A stretch of DNA of 64,000 nt from Sporosarcina sp. FSL K6-1522 (GCF_038622445.1 NZ_CP152019.1:1319001-1383000), one strand, 5' to 3'. Counted from the first letter of the stretch, positions 34,151 through 44,872 are shown. The notes: generated from the sequence alone by a model not told the origin. Program-made: numbers and translations.

Positions 34151-36109
34151 ATGACTTACTTTGATCGATTTGCCATACCTCATCCAAGCCCGGCGATTTA
34201 TGCGTCGATGGTTGCCATAGGGTTAACTGTGATCGCGATTCTCTTCGGCTTAACGTATTTTAAAAAATGGGGTTATCTATGGCGTGAATGGTTGACAACA
34301 GTCGACCATAAGCGAATCGGTATTATGTATTTAATCGCGGCATTGCTAATGCTATTCCGTGGTGGGGTAGATGCCATTATGCTACGAGCACAAACGGCTG
34401 TACCTGATAATACATTACTAGACGCGCAGCATTACAATGAGGTTTTTACAACACACGGTGTTGTTATGATTATCTTTATGGCGATGCCATTTATCTATGC
34501 GTTGATGAACTTCATTGTGCCTTTACAAATCGGAGCACGTGACGTAGCGTTCCCTCGTTTGAACGCACTGAGCTTCTGGTTGTTCTTTATGGGGGCGATG
34601 TTATTCAACATCTCATTCGTCGTAGGTGGTTCACCTGACGCAGGTTGGACTTCGTATTTCCCACTTGCAGGGAATGACTTTAGCACATCTGTAGGAACGA
34701 ACTATTACTTGCTGTCTATTCAGATTGCTGGTATCGGTACGTTAATCTCAGGGATTAACTTTATGACAACAATCTTTAAAATGCGCGTACCAAGTATGAC
34801 GTTGATGAAGATGCCGATGTTCACATGGACGGCGCTTATTACGAACGCGATTGTTGTGTTCGCATTCCCAGTCCTGACAGTTGTGTTGTTACTAGGGACG
34901 ATGGACCGACTATTCGGTACCCATATCTTCACGATGACCAATGGTGGTATGGATATGCTTTGGGCGAACTTGTTCTGGGTTTGGGGACATCCGGAAGTGT
35001 ATATTCTGATTTTACCGGCATTCGGTATTTATAGTGAGATTGTTTCTACCTTCTCACGACGTAACCTGTATGGCTATAAATCGATGGTCGCTTCAATTGT
35101 GATCATTTCATTCCTATCATTCTTGGTTTGGGCACACCATTTCTTCACAATGGGTCAAGGAGCGTTAGCGAATAGTATCTTCTCGATTACGACAATGGCG
35201 ATTGCAATTCCGACCGGGATTAAGATCTTTAACTGGTTGCTAACAATGCGAAAAGGTCGAATTGAATTTACGGTTCCGATGCTCTATACGATTGGATTCA
35301 TCCCAATCTTTACAATCGGTGGGGTAACTGGAGTTATGCTTGGTATGGCAAGTGCTGACTACCAATACCATAATACGATGTTCTTAGTTGCGCACTTCCA
35401 CTATACGATTATTCCGGGTGTTGTCTTTGCGATGCTGGCGGGTCTTACGTATTGGTGGCCGAAAATGTTCGGTTATATGTTGAGTGAGAAGATTGGTAAA
35501 TGGGCGTTCTGGTTTATCGCGATTGGCTTTAATGTCACGTTCTTCCCGATGTTCTTTACAGGGTTGGATGGGCAAGCACGCCGTATGTACACATACTCGG
35601 AAGCAACTGGCTATGGTCCGTTGAACTTGCTATCCTTTGCAGGTGCGATTGTTCTGATGGCTGGTGTTGCAATTCTTGTGTACAACATCTATTACAGTAC
35701 GCGTTATGCTCCAAGAAATATCGGTTCCGATCCGTGGAATGCACGTACGCTTGAGTGGGCAACACAAAGCCCGGTTCAATCGTATAACTTTGCAAGAACA
35801 CCACATGTGGAATCTACTGAGGCATTCTGGGATCATAAGAAAAAAGGAAAACCATTATTCAAAGGCAAAATCGAGAAAATTCATATGCCGAATAACAGCG
35901 GTATGCCGTTTATTATGAGTAGTATTTTCTTTGTATGGGGCTTCTCGTTTGTATTTAGTATGTGGATACCAGCGATCATAACGACGATTGCGATTTTTGC
36001 TTGCATGGCGCATCGTTCGTTTGAAAAGGATGACGGGTATTATATTCCGGTTGAAGAAATTGAAGCGACAGAAAAAGATAGCGAGGTGTTAACGGATGAA
36101 ACTAGATAA
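34151..36109 (+). CDS. qoxB: cytochrome aa3 menaquinol oxidase subunit I
   Basis: 652 residues, about 14-15 helices, the catalytic haem-copper subunit. Seen are THGVVMIIF (low-spin haem ligand), [19 protein letters not shown] (CuB His and the cross-linked Tyr), WAHHFF (the CuB His pair), and HFHYTI (haem ligands). It reduces O2 to water and pumps protons. The start follows GAAAGGAG. It overlaps qoxC by 14 bases. Confidence 0.96.
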   Translation: MTYFDRFAIPHPSPAIYASMVAIGLTVIAILFGLTYFKKWGYLWREWLTTVDHKRIGIMYLIAALLMLFRGGVDAIMLRAQTAVPDNTLLDAQHYNEVFTTHGVVMIIFMAMPFIYALMNFIVPLQIGARDVAFPRLNALSFWLFFMGAMLFNISFVVGGSPDAGWTSYFPLAGNDFSTSVGTNYYLLSIQIAGIGTLISGINFMTTIFKMRVPSMTLMKMPMFTWTALITNAIVVFAFPVLTVVLLLGTMDRLFGTHIFTMTNGGMDMLWANLFWVWGHPEVYILILPAFGIYSEIVSTFSRRNLYGYKSMVASIVIISFLSFLVWAHHFFTMGQGALANSIFSITTMAIAIPTGIKIFNWLLTMRKGRIEFTVPMLYTIGFIPIFTIGGVTGVMLGMASADYQYHNTMFLVAHFHYTIIPGVVFAMLAGLTYWWPKMFGYMLSEKIGKWAFWFIAIGFNVTFFPMFFTGLDGQARRMYTYSEATGYGPLNLLSFAGAIVLMAGVAILVYNIYYSTRYAPRNIGSDPWNARTLEWATQSPVQSYNFARTPHVESTEAFWDHKKKGKPLFKGKIEKIHMPNNSGMPFIMSSIFFVWGFSFVFSMWIPAIITTIAIFACMAHRSFEKDDGYYIPVEEIEATEKDSEVLTDETR

Positions 36110-36692
36110 TTCACTTCCGCTTGAATATAAAACAGAACAGGGTAGGTTGAACATTTTAGGTTTCTGGATTTTCCTTGGCGCCGAAGTGATGTTATTTGCA
36201 ACTTTGTTTGCAACCTATTTCATACTAGCACCTCGTACTGCTAGTGGGCCGACAGGGGCAGAGATTTTTGAAATCACGCCGGTACTAATTGAAACGATTT
36301 TGCTGCTAACAAGTAGTTTCACAATTGGTTTAGGTGTGCATGCAATGCGTCTTGGCCGAAAAAATGCCATGATGACATTCTTTGGAATCACGTTGTTGCT
36401 TGGTTTAGCGTTCCTAGGCGTTGAGATTTACGAGTTTACGCATTATGTTAATATTGGAGCTGGACTTCAAGTGAGTGCATTTACGGGTATTCTAATGACG
36501 ACATTAGGGACACATGGTGCACACGTCACGCTTGGGCTATTCTGGGGATTATTCATCATCCTACAAGTGAAAAAATACGGTTTAACGCCTAAAACGGCCA
36601 ATAAAGCCTTTATCTTTTCCTTGTACTGGCATTTCTTAGACGTTGTCTGGATCTTTATTTTCAGCTTTGTCTACTTGAAAGGAATGATGTAA
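36096..36692 (+). CDS. qoxC: cytochrome aa3 menaquinol oxidase subunit III
   Basis: 198 residues, five helices, with the subunit III segments [33 protein letters not shown], and [11 protein letters not shown] and [13 protein letters not shown]. Overlap with qoxB suggests coupled translation. Confidence 0.95.
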   Translation: MKLDNSLPLEYKTEQGRLNILGFWIFLGAEVMLFATLFATYFILAPRTASGPTGAEIFEITPVLIETILLLTSSFTIGLGVHAMRLGRKNAMMTFFGITLLLGLAFLGVEIYEFTHYVNIGAGLQVSAFTGILMTTLGTHGAHVTLGLFWGLFIILQVKKYGLTPKTANKAFIFSLYWHFLDVVWIFIFSFVYLKGMM

Positions 36693-36693
36693 G

Positions 36694-36975
36694 ATGAGCG
36701 AATTATTCCCGCGTAAACAGGTAATGGGCTTTGTGTTTTCGATGGTGTTAACTGCTGCTGCATTGACGGTCTATTATATGGACGTGACATTTGCGGTAGG
36801 AATGACGATTCTGTTAGTGACAGCATTTGTCCAAGCAGCTGTTCAGCTGATGGTCTTCATGCATGCTGGTGAAACAGAGGATAAAGCGGCAATTTACATG
36901 AATATCTATTATGGGGTTGGAATAGCCCTCTTTACGATTTTCGGTACATTGTTAATATTAGTTTGGGATATGTAA
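36694..36975 (+). CDS. qoxD: cytochrome aa3 menaquinol oxidase subunit IV
   Basis: 93 residues with three transmembrane helices and the pattern FVQAAVQLMVFMH of small oxidase subunit IV. It starts one base after the qoxC stop and ends at a terminator. It is somewhat shorter than B. subtilis QoxD, lacking an N-terminal extension. Confidence 0.92.
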   Translation: MSELFPRKQVMGFVFSMVLTAAALTVYYMDVTFAVGMTILLVTAFVQAAVQLMVFMHAGETEDKAAIYMNIYYGVGIALFTIFGTLLILVWDM

Positions 36976-36984
36976 TAGAAAGAT

Positions 36985-37024
36985 GGAAAGGAGCGCTGCT
37001 TGTAGGCGCTCCTTTCCTATTTTT
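36985..37024 (+). terminator. qoxABCD terminator
   Basis: GGAAAGGAGCGC pairs with GCGCTCCTTTCC around GCTTGTAG..., followed by a T-rich tail. The convergent small gene on the minus strand ends at its edge. Confidence 0.88.
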
Positions 37025-37256
37025 ATTGGATAATATGCACATTTTTCGCTACTTTTTGTTGCATTTCTTCTGTTGCGACAAAGAATACACCCATCATAAA
37101 GATAAAAACAGCCCCCATGATTGTACCGATCCCGATGCCAGTTGCTGTGCTGTACTCGCTTATAAAGAAGCCGTACAGGAAAATAGCGATTCCGATTGTT
37201 AGGATTGTACCTCCCACATATTTAACTGCATTTAATATTTTTACTGCAGAGTCCAT
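37023..37256 (-). CDS. small two-helix membrane protein
   Basis: 77 residues with two predicted helices (VGGTILTIGIAIFLYGFFIS and GIGTIMGAVFIFMMGVFFVA) and a short charged C-terminus. AAGGGGTG seven bases before the ATG supports translation. I recognise no named family; no function is proposed. Confidence 0.7.
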   Translation of the reverse strand: MDSAVKILNAVKYVGGTILTIGIAIFLYGFFISEYSTATGIGIGTIMGAVFIFMMGVFFVATEEMQQKVAKNVHIIQ

Positions 37257-37425
37257 TTCACAACACCCCTTTTCTTATAGTATTCACCTTGTTCACAACT
37301 TTGTCAAACTCTTTTTGAATTTTTTGTGACAATATTTAAGCTTGTATATCTAAAATGATATGGCTTGAATATTTGAATTATTCGTTTATAATCTAGCGGT
37401 ACATGAAGAAGTAAAGGGGGATTCT

Positions 37426-37809
37426 ATGGGCAGAACAGTGTATTATGCAAAAGGTACAACGGCATCAGGGCCTTATTCGCATGCAGTAGATGCGGGGGAA
37501 TTGGTTTATTTCTCAGGTCAGACAGCCATGAATTCTGTGTCAGCGGAAGATATGACGGGGGATATTCAGGCGCAAACGAAACAATGTTTTCGAAACTTAT
37601 TTGAGGTAATGGAAGCAGCTAATCTTACGTCGGATGATGTAGTGAAAGTAAATGTCTATTTAACGGACATGAAACATTTCGCGGAAATGAACGAGGTGTA
37701 TGCTTCCCAGTTTTCGGAGCCTTACCCCGCTCGGACATGTGTAGCCGTTTTGGGACTACCACTCGGGGCGGATGTTGAAATTGAAATGATTGCCAAAAGA
37801 AAAGGTTGA
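37426..37809 (+). CDS. RidA-family (YjgF/UK114) protein
   Basis: 127 residues with the family blocks GPYSHAVDAGELVYFSGQ, the Arg-containing PARTCVAVLGLPLGADVEIEMIA end, and DDVVKVNVYLTDM. RidA enzymes deaminate reactive enamines and imines. The Arg of the active site (PARTC) is present. Its place beside the purine island suggests it may clear imines from amine catabolism, or be one of the subclasses tied to ureide pathways; this is inference. Confidence 0.9.
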   Translation: MGRTVYYAKGTTASGPYSHAVDAGELVYFSGQTAMNSVSAEDMTGDIQAQTKQCFRNLFEVMEAANLTSDDVVKVNVYLTDMKHFAEMNEVYASQFSEPYPARTCVAVLGLPLGADVEIEMIAKRKG

Positions 37810-37815
37810 ATTGAT

Positions 37816-37867
37816 CTCCAGTGAAGGCACCTTAAAAGCAGTCGCCGAAGCGGTGTTGGAGAGAATT
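37816..37867. repeat. about 48-bp dispersed repeat, copy 2
   Basis: TCCAGTGAAGGCACCTTAAA and CCGAAGCGGTGTTGGAGAGA resemble the segment at 20159-20207. It sits between the ridA stop and a terminator. Confidence 0.5.
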
Positions 37868-37884
37868 TTTTGTTCAAGATATAT

Positions 37885-37942
37885 GAAAAGGGCTGTTCCA
37901 AGAAATCAGTTTTTGAACTGACTTTCTGGACAGCCCCTTTTT
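37885..37942. terminator. bidirectional terminator between ridA and pucR
   Basis: AAAAGGGCTGTTCC...AAATCAGTT and AACTGACTTTCTGGACAGCC form a long stem around TTTG, ending CCTTTTT. A second copy of this terminator type is at 49631-49677. Confidence 0.9.
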
Positions 37943-37950
37943 CTTTGCTA

Positions 37951-39588
37951 TTATTTTGTGAACATCGTGCGCATCAGTAAAGCTGTTCGTAAATGCAAGG
38001 AGTTTTGTGAGTCGTGGATGGAATAGCCTAGAATATCTTCGCACTTGGCAATGCGGTATTTGACCGTATTTCGGTGAACATATAGTTTCCGCGACGTCAT
38101 CGCAATCTCGCAGTTATTGTCTAGATAGACCAGTAATGTATTCACCAAGTCCTCTTCATCTTTGTTTTTCGGATAAGCAAGAGAACGTAGGTTGTTTTCA
38201 TAAAACTTCGCGAGGTTTTCCTCAGGAATCAGTCGAATGAGTTCGATTAGCTGCTTAGGTTCGTAGAAGTTGATAAATTGATGTTGAAAGATTTCCGCTC
38301 CCTTTGTCCATGCCTCCACAGCTTCTGTATATGAGGAGGGAATCGCCGTGACGTCATTGTAAAGGCTACCTACGCCAAATGACAGCGGGATTTTTAGGTT
38401 GGCATAGATGTTCTGCTGAAATTCCTCTAGCCTTTCTTCGATTAAAATTTTACTGTCGCAAGTAGTATTCGCGGGAGATTGTAGCAAAATGACAAAAGAA
38501 GCATCTTTCATAAAAATGATATTTTCAGTTGTGATTTCGAAAAAAGAGCTCTTTATATACTTAGATAAGTGATCGTATAACTTATTCATATTATCCGTGC
38601 TATATTGTTCGCCATCAATTTTACAAACAACGCAAATGTAAGCTAGTTTATCAATTAAACCATGCAGTTTTCCTCCGTGAATAATTTCCTGTTTGGAAGA
38701 AATATTCCCATCAACAAGTGAAGTGAAGAAGTTGTTTTCTAACAAGCGACTGCTTTCTCGAATAGCTTCGTTTTTGAGCAATGTAAACGAAATAACGGTT
38801 GAAGCTTGCTCAATGGCTAATTGTGAAGAAGGGTAGGGGAGCTTTTCAGGGTTAAAAATGATGAGCAAGTAAGGATAAGGACGCATCGTCTTCACTTTAA
38901 ATATCCTTATTGAAATATCTGTGCCTTCTGCATTCGGATTAGGTATCAACAGCGTGTCATTTTCACGATAGGAATCCATATTATTTTTAAAAAGCCCCTC
39001 GACTTTCGTCATAACTGTTTGCATCGTACTTTTTTGAAAATGGTTAGAAAAAGAAGTGACATCGCCAATTGGATCAAGTAAGAGGATAGGACATTTTAAC
39101 AAGGAGCTAAGATTTTCAATTAACGTTTGCAGCTTATAGCCCTTAATCATCATATTGGTAAATTTCTTGTGAATATGGATAGCGTAAAATAACTCTTCAA
39201 TTTGGTTATCCCATATAAAACTTAATAACTGGTGTGCGACTGTACCGAGTGTTAATGACTCCGGGATTTGAATAATTGGGAAGTCTAATTCATTTGCTAA
39301 GTCGAGTACTGGTTGCGGGATTGTATCAATAAATCTTTTCAGCTTAATCGCGATCCCGGCACAAGGGCGTTCATTAATTTCTGAGATTAGATTGCAGAGG
39401 GCGAGAGGGTCATCTTTAAAAGCGTATCCAGTCGTTACTACAAGTGAGTTTTCAGCTAAAAAGTGAATGACGTCAGGTGTTTCAGATATCTCTATGGCGC
39501 CAACGTCCCTTTTAAGTCCTACATGTCCAGCGAGTACCGTTGCTTCTTGGAATACATCCACAAAAAATAAATCTTCTACCTTTTTCAT
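37951..39588 (-). CDS. pucR: PucR-family regulator of purine catabolism
   Basis: 545 residues. The N-terminal PucR domain (about 1-125) includes the typical FLAENSLVVTTGYAFKDDP and ANELDFPIIQIPESLT. A central region (about 140-430) follows, and the C-terminus has the helix-turn-helix VYLDNNCEIAMTSRKLYVHRNTVKYRIAKCEDILG (about 485-520). PucR of B. subtilis is the pathway-specific activator for allantoin and purine breakdown. The gene diverges from pucG, with a palindrome between them that recurs before other genes of the island. Confidence 0.9.
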   Translation of the reverse strand: MKKVEDLFFVDVFQEATVLAGHVGLKRDVGAIEISETPDVIHFLAENSLVVTTGYAFKDDPLALCNLISEINERPCAGIAIKLKRFIDTIPQPVLDLANELDFPIIQIPESLTLGTVAHQLLSFIWDNQIEELFYAIHIHKKFTNMMIKGYKLQTLIENLSSLLKCPILLLDPIGDVTSFSNHFQKSTMQTVMTKVEGLFKNNMDSYRENDTLLIPNPNAEGTDISIRIFKVKTMRPYPYLLIIFNPEKLPYPSSQLAIEQASTVISFTLLKNEAIRESSRLLENNFFTSLVDGNISSKQEIIHGGKLHGLIDKLAYICVVCKIDGEQYSTDNMNKLYDHLSKYIKSSFFEITTENIIFMKDASFVILLQSPANTTCDSKILIEERLEEFQQNIYANLKIPLSFGVGSLYNDVTAIPSSYTEAVEAWTKGAEIFQHQFINFYEPKQLIELIRLIPEENLAKFYENNLRSLAYPKNKDEEDLVNTLLVYLDNNCEIAMTSRKLYVHRNTVKYRIAKCEDILGYSIHDSQNSLHLRTALLMRTMFTK

Positions 39589-39692
39589 AAAGCACCTCTA
39601 ATTCATTGTTTTCAGCGAATACCTGCTGAATGTGAGTTGTATATCTACGTTGTTGGTTGGTTGGTTCATTTATATAAAATAAGGCAATTAAA

Positions 39693-39709
39693 TTGTTCAT
39701 TGTGAATAA
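39693..39709. promoter_or_regulatory. candidate PucR-island operator, site 1
   Basis: TTGTTCATTGTGAATAA, the reverse orientation of the site at 41319-41335 (TTATTCA-n-n-ATGAACAA). It is in the pucR-pucG divergent gap, 105 bases before pucR and 154 before pucG. Confidence 0.6.
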
Positions 39710-39862
39710 TGACATTTGGGGATACCTACCTTAGAATCAACTGTACATAGAATATTCCTTAAAATCAATTATAAACATTTTAGTGAGCGGCACCCGGTGC
39801 AATTGATCGGAAGGAATTTCCAGAATTCTTTGTAAAATGATAAGGGAAGGGAGTTTTTTATT

Positions 39863-41095
39863 ATGCTAAGAGAATTAAATCCTTCACTACGAACATTAAT
39901 GACACCAGGTCCAGTTGAGGCTGAACCACGTGTGCTTCGTGCGATGTCCATCCCGATTATTGGACAATTTGATCCGGAGTTTCTAGCCATCATGGACGAA
40001 ACAATGGAATTATTGAGAAAGACCTTTCAAACGAAAAATCATTGGGCATATCCAATTGATGGGACATCACGATCAGGACTAGAGGCAGTGTTGAACTCGA
40101 TTATTGAACCAGATGATAAGGTTCTTGTCCCGATTTTCGGACGATTTGGCCATTTGGTCGCGGAAATTGCTGATCGCTCAGGTGCTGATCTAACGACGAT
40201 GGAATGCGAATGGGGTACTGCTTTTGAGCAGGAAGAGATTATTGCTGAAATTAAAAGAGTGAAACCAAAAGTTGTAGCGATTGTCCATGGAGAAACGTCA
40301 ACGGGCATTATGCAACCATTAGATAAAATCGGTAAGTTCTGTCGAGAAAATGATGTGTTATTTGTCGTAGATGCTGTTGCTACATTAGGAGGAACAGACT
40401 TTAAAACAGATGAGTGGTGCGTAGATGCAGTTATTAGTGGGACGCAAAAGTGTTTAGGCGTACCGACGGGTATGTCTCCAATTACTTATAATGATCGAAT
40501 CGAAAAAATTATTCTTGAGCGAAGAAAAATTGAGCAAGGGCTAGATCGTACGTCTGAAAATGCGAGAAGAATTCAAAGCAACTATTTCGATTTAAGCCAA
40601 ATTCAAGAGTATTGGAGTCCGAAACGCCTCAATCACCATACAGAAGCGACTTCAATGCTCTATGCACTTCGAGAGGGCTTACGCATTATTCAGGAAGAAG
40701 GTTTGCAAGAACGTTTTGCAAGGCACCAATTCCATGAAAAAGCACTAATCGCGGGACTCGAAGCGATGGGACTGACGCTTTTTGGAGATGCGCGCTATAA
40801 AATGCCGATTGTTACTTGTGTAAATATTCCTGAAGGGGTTAATGGAGATGCGGTTCGCGCGACGATGGCGAAAGAGTTCGGAGTAGAAATCGCTAGCACA
40901 TTCGGCTCGCTTGCGGGGAAGATTTGGCGTATCGGTTCGATGGGCTTTAGCTGTCGAAAAGAAAATGTTTTAAAAGTTCTAGCTGTGTTGGAAGCATCTG
41001 TTTATCGCCATGGTGGAAAAGTGAACGCTGGTGCCGCACTTCAAGCTGCACTTGATGTATATGAAGGAAAAACGGTAGAGCTCTCAACGAAGTAA
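39863..41095 (+). CDS. pucG: (S)-ureidoglycine-glyoxylate aminotransferase
   Basis: 410 residues, class V PLP aminotransferase. Features are the opening LMTPGPVEAEPRVLRAMS, the HGETSTG segment, DAVATLGG with the cofactor Asp, and the PLP lysine in ISGTQKCLGVPTG (about 196). PucG moves the amino group of ureidoglycine to glyoxylate, giving oxalurate and glycine. The start has AAGGGAG upstream. First gene of the rightward allantoin genes. Confidence 0.9.
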   Translation: MLRELNPSLRTLMTPGPVEAEPRVLRAMSIPIIGQFDPEFLAIMDETMELLRKTFQTKNHWAYPIDGTSRSGLEAVLNSIIEPDDKVLVPIFGRFGHLVAEIADRSGADLTTMECEWGTAFEQEEIIAEIKRVKPKVVAIVHGETSTGIMQPLDKIGKFCRENDVLFVVDAVATLGGTDFKTDEWCVDAVISGTQKCLGVPTGMSPITYNDRIEKIILERRKIEQGLDRTSENARRIQSNYFDLSQIQEYWSPKRLNHHTEATSMLYALREGLRIIQEEGLQERFARHQFHEKALIAGLEAMGLTLFGDARYKMPIVTCVNIPEGVNGDAVRATMAKEFGVEIASTFGSLAGKIWRIGSMGFSCRKENVLKVLAVLEASVYRHGGKVNAGAALQAALDVYEGKTVELSTK

Positions 41096-41143
41096 TCACG
41101 AAGAATTTGTAGGACCTTCTTTTCTTAATAACTCACACTTTAT

Positions 41144-41192
41144 AGCTGACTCAAAAGATCATTGAAAAATGACTTTAGGGTCAGCTTTTTTT
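41144..41192 (+). terminator. pucG terminator
   Basis: AGCTGAC and GTCAGCT with inner TCAAAA/TTT pairing, followed by TTTTTTT. Confidence 0.85.
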
Positions 41193-41318
41193 GCCGTACT
41201 GAATTTTCGATTGCTCTATTTTTTCTAGAACTAAGCGTTAGCAATGGCTATATATTCGCAACCATTTTGGTGTCAACCTTTATCTGTTGATTATTTAAAC
41301 CAAAATACAAAAATGTTT

Positions 41319-41335
41319 TTATTCATTATGAACAA
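41319..41335. promoter_or_regulatory. candidate PucR-island operator, site 2
   Basis: TTATTCATTATGAACAA, 210 bases before the MFS gene. It matches site 1 in reverse orientation with mismatches only at the centre. Confidence 0.6.
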
Positions 41336-41545
41336 TGATTTTATTGTAGGAAACGTTTAAAATGAAAAACTAATAATAGTCAGAAAATTGCGAAGGTGTG
41401 GTGATCATCGAATCGTGGAAAGAATTTAGCAACGATCTATTGCTAATAAAGCTAGTAGAAAGAAACAGGAGTAAGGAAACAAATTTATGGTTTGTATGGG
41501 GTCTGTTCATAAAATTGGCGCGAAAAATGCAAAGGGGGACTTGTC

Positions 41546-42859
41546 ATGAATGAACAAACACGAGTGTTTCCTAAGAAAAAGTGGAAGGTTCGTTACTCGG
41601 TTTTATTAGTCTTGTGGTTATGTTGGTTATTTTCTTTCCTAGATCGAATGGTGATCACCATAGCACTACCTTTTATAGGAGAAGATTTGAATCTAAATGC
41701 AACGGCCCAAGGATTGTTATTAAGTATATTTTTTGCTGGATATGCATTGTTTCAAATTCCGGGCGGTATGTTATCGGATAAGTTTGGCTTTCGTCGGGTC
41801 GTAAGTGTTGCTATCGTTTGGTGGTCAATCTTTACAAGTTTAACGGGCTTTATTTTTTCATATCCACTTTTGTTAGTGCTTCGTTTCGTCTTTGGTTTAG
41901 GAGAAGCTTGTTTACCTGGTGGGTCCTATAAAGCTATTGCTACCTATTTTCCGAGTAAGCAACGCGGTACTGCGACAGGGATTCAATCAACGGTTAATAC
42001 ACTTGGTCCAGCAATCGCGGCGATTGCGGCAGCAGCAATCATCGGATTATATGGATGGCGTGTTGTCTTTATCGTCATGGGAATACCAGGGGTAATAATC
42101 GGGGTTTATATTTGGTTTAAATTTAAAGACAACCCAAAAGATCATCCGAAAATTACGACAGCAGAACTTGCGGAGTTAGAAGATGATGTTGAAGAGCAAT
42201 CTGGTGGACAAAAGAATGCTGGAGTCTCATTCAAAGAGTTATTGAAAAAGCCGATTTTATGGCAGATGGCTCTCATTTGGTTTTTCTTTGATATAACGTT
42301 TTGGGGATTTACGTCATGGCTACCATCTTATTTAATCAAGGAAAAAGGACTTTCACTTATGAGTACAGGTATCTTTAGTGCATTACCTTACTTAGTGGGG
42401 ACTGTTGCCATTGTGCTTGGTGGATACTTGGCGGATAAAATCAAAGGAAACAGGAAGTGGGTGTTTATACCGGGGGCTCTCGCCGGAGGCATAGCGCTGT
42501 ATTTTATGTTTCAATCTGCTTCTATTACGATGGTAATTGTATTCCAATGTTTAGCAGCATTTTGCATGTTTTTAGCACAAGGTGCGTTCTGGGGCTTAGT
42601 GATGGGGAGTCTTCCTGCGAAAATTATGGCCTCAGGTTCAGCGACAGTTAACTGTTTTGGATCGATTGCAGGATTTGTCTCTCCCTTCCTAATGGGATAC
42701 ATGATTCAAACGAGTGGTTCGTTTGATACTTCTTTCATAATGATGATTCTGGCGCTAGTCGTGGCGGCGGTTATTGCATTGACAATCAATGAAAAGCCAA
42801 AAGATAATCAGGTGGAAATGAAAGTAGAGAAGAGAGAAAGAAAGGTAGCTGTCCAATGA
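41546..42859 (+). CDS. MFS transporter, anion:cation symporter type
   Basis: 437 residues, 12 helices, with the MFS loop motif GGMLSDKFGFRR (about 72-83) and a FLDRMVI first helix. The FKDNPKDHPKITTAELAEL central loop is typical of the anion:cation symporter branch, which includes the fungal allantoate permease Dal5. Given its place, the substrate may be allantoate, ureidoglycolate or a related acid; that is inferred. AAAGGGGGA precedes ATG 41546. Confidence 0.85.
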   Translation: MNEQTRVFPKKKWKVRYSVLLVLWLCWLFSFLDRMVITIALPFIGEDLNLNATAQGLLLSIFFAGYALFQIPGGMLSDKFGFRRVVSVAIVWWSIFTSLTGFIFSYPLLLVLRFVFGLGEACLPGGSYKAIATYFPSKQRGTATGIQSTVNTLGPAIAAIAAAAIIGLYGWRVVFIVMGIPGVIIGVYIWFKFKDNPKDHPKITTAELAELEDDVEEQSGGQKNAGVSFKELLKKPILWQMALIWFFFDITFWGFTSWLPSYLIKEKGLSLMSTGIFSALPYLVGTVAIVLGGYLADKIKGNRKWVFIPGALAGGIALYFMFQSASITMVIVFQCLAAFCMFLAQGAFWGLVMGSLPAKIMASGSATVNCFGSIAGFVSPFLMGYMIQTSGSFDTSFIMMILALVVAAVIALTINEKPKDNQVEMKVEKRERKVAVQ

Positions 42860-42892
42860 GTAAGTGCGGTCTGCTTTAACTCATCGATAGCG

Positions 42893-42937
42893 TAAATTCG
42901 AAAGAGTTTGATTGGTACTCAGACTCTTTCGAATTTA
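42893..42937 (+). terminator. terminator of the MFS gene
   Basis: TAAATTCGAAAGAGT and ACTCTTTCGAATTTA form a 15-base perfect stem. Confidence 0.85.
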
Positions 42938-43332
42938 AACGTATCTATCAATTAAGCAACTGTGTAATTTTAACGGTCGGCCTATCAATCTGCTCAATTT
43001 CAGCTAGTGTGCACAAAATAAATTTTGAACACTATCTATAAAGGATAATGAAAAATCGATTGTTAGCGCTTACAATTAGTGAACATTCCTATTCGGATGA
43101 TTTCAAATATTCTGCGTTCACATTAGGGGGATTAGATAAGAGGGGGATTGCAGGAAGAAATTCTTTTTATATTACAAAATAAGCGTCCTATATGGGTTGC
43201 AGATTTCAGATGATTTCTATATGAACTGGCCTCGGAAGAACGTTCGTTTTGAAAGTGAAATGGAAGCCTAGCATTATATGGGGAATGCATTGTTAGACAA
43301 ACAACAAACCATGAAAAGGAGTTGGGCGGGCA
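42938..43332. other. 395-bp region with a cre-like site before the first NCS1 permease
   Basis: No gene. TTGTTAGCGCTTACA (43060-43074) fits the CcpA cre consensus with one mismatch, suggesting catabolite repression of the permease. The recurring island operator was not found here. Confidence 0.5.
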
Positions 43333-44754
43333 ATGACTGTAAAATTAGAAAGTAGCGCTATAATAGAGACGAACATTCAAGAGGTCGTAGGGGCGGGGAT
43401 GGATGACTCGTTAAAACCGAAAACAAAAGAGAACAGGACGGTTGGTCCGATATCCTATTTGTTTATGTGGATTGGAGACGGTGTTAACTTAGGAAATATG
43501 ACGCTGGGAGCCAGTTTAGTTGTAGCGGGCGTTGCCATGCTAAACATCTACCAGACGTTTGTTGCAGCCATCATAGCAATAGGAATCATCTCCACATTCT
43601 TTGCTTTAAATGATCGAGTCGGCTACAGAACAGGAATCCCGTATGTTGTCCAACTGAGGATGTCTTTTGGGGTGAAAGGTTCTGTTGTATCTTCATTGTT
43701 ACGAGGTGTACCTGCCATCGTTTGGTACGGTTTTCAAAGTTGGATTGGTGGTACTGCCTTGAATGAGATTGCGAAGATTGTTACGAGTGGTACATTCGAC
43801 AATATTTTCATCTGTTTTGTGGTACTGCAACTTATTCAAATTGGACTTTCCTTGTATGGCTTCCATGCGATTAAATGGGTAGAGTCGCTTGCATCCCTAG
43901 TAATTATGCTAGCTCTTGTCTATGTATTTGGCGTTCTTCTAGCTTCCCATAGTACTGTAATTGCGGAAAAATGGGTTCATGCAAAAGGTTCATGGGGCTT
44001 GCCATTCTTTGCATTTATCATGATGTTTCTCGGGAATTACGCAGCAATCTTTTTAAGCGCAGCAGACTATTCAAGAGAACTGAAATCGGGTATTAGCGAT
44101 ACGAAACGAGGGTTTTTATATTTTTCACCGATTGTCATCGCATATGGTCTGACGCTTACAATTGGCGCCATGCTTGCTTCAGCAACTGGTATCTCTAATC
44201 CCGTAAAGGCGTTTGCGATTGTAGTAGATAATCCTTATATTACGATATTTGTCTCTGCATTTATCGTTGTGGGTGCAGTTGCAGTAAACATGGTTGCGAA
44301 CATTATTCCGCCGACGTATGTCATTACGTTGTTGACGAAAATGAAATATAAATCTGCTGTTATCATCACGGGTTTGCTTGCGTTGTGTTCGTTCCCTTGG
44401 GTACTTGTACAGGATTCTTCGGCAAAGGGTCTTGGACTGTTCATTCTGATTTACTCCGCGTTTTTAGGTCCGATTGTTTCGATTTTATTGATAGAGTATT
44501 ATATATTAAGAAAGCAAAAAGTGAATGTGGCCGATTTGTATGAGGATGATGGTCCGTTCTCTGGATACAATCCGTGTGCAATATTAGCGATGTTGATCGG
44601 TGCGGGTGCAGCCTTTATGAAGGTGGAATTGGCATGGATTATCGGAGTGGTTGTGGCGGGTATTGCGTATATTCTTCTGATGAAGTTTGCTTTTAAAGAT
44701 TCCAAATTCAAAAAGGGTACGATATTTGAGAAAGATTCTGCATCTGTTGATTAA
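43333..44754 (+). CDS. NCS1-family nucleobase/allantoin-type permease
   Basis: 473 residues, about 12 helices, of the cytosine/purine/uracil/thiamine/allantoin permease family. Landmarks are MWIGDGVNLGNMTLGASLV, GIPYVVQLRMSFGVKGS and LRGVPAIVWYGFQSWIGG. It is less like PucI than its neighbour and resembles the cytosine/hydantoin-type branch, so it may take a different purine or ureide. AAAAGGAG lies upstream. Confidence 0.85.
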   Translation: MTVKLESSAIIETNIQEVVGAGMDDSLKPKTKENRTVGPISYLFMWIGDGVNLGNMTLGASLVVAGVAMLNIYQTFVAAIIAIGIISTFFALNDRVGYRTGIPYVVQLRMSFGVKGSVVSSLLRGVPAIVWYGFQSWIGGTALNEIAKIVTSGTFDNIFICFVVLQLIQIGLSLYGFHAIKWVESLASLVIMLALVYVFGVLLASHSTVIAEKWVHAKGSWGLPFFAFIMMFLGNYAAIFLSAADYSRELKSGISDTKRGFLYFSPIVIAYGLTLTIGAMLASATGISNPVKAFAIVVDNPYITIFVSAFIVVGAVAVNMVANIIPPTYVITLLTKMKYKSAVIITGLLALCSFPWVLVQDSSAKGLGLFILIYSAFLGPIVSILLIEYYILRKQKVNVADLYEDDGPFSGYNPCAILAMLIGAGAAFMKVELAWIIGVVVAGIAYILLMKFAFKDSKFKKGTIFEKDSASVD

Positions 44755-44824
44755 TCATTTTCATGGAACGATTTCCGGCCGCTTTAGGGGAGGAATCAAA
44801 TTCGATTCCTACTGTTTGAAAGGT

Positions 44825-44872
44825 GAGTTTGTCTAGTAATGACGTAGTCATTGCTAGACAAACTCGTTTTTA
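44825..44872 (+). terminator. terminator of the first NCS1 gene
   Basis: GAGTTTGTCTAGTAATGAC and GTCATTGCTAGACAAACTC form a nearly perfect 19-base stem followed by GTTTTT. Confidence 0.92.
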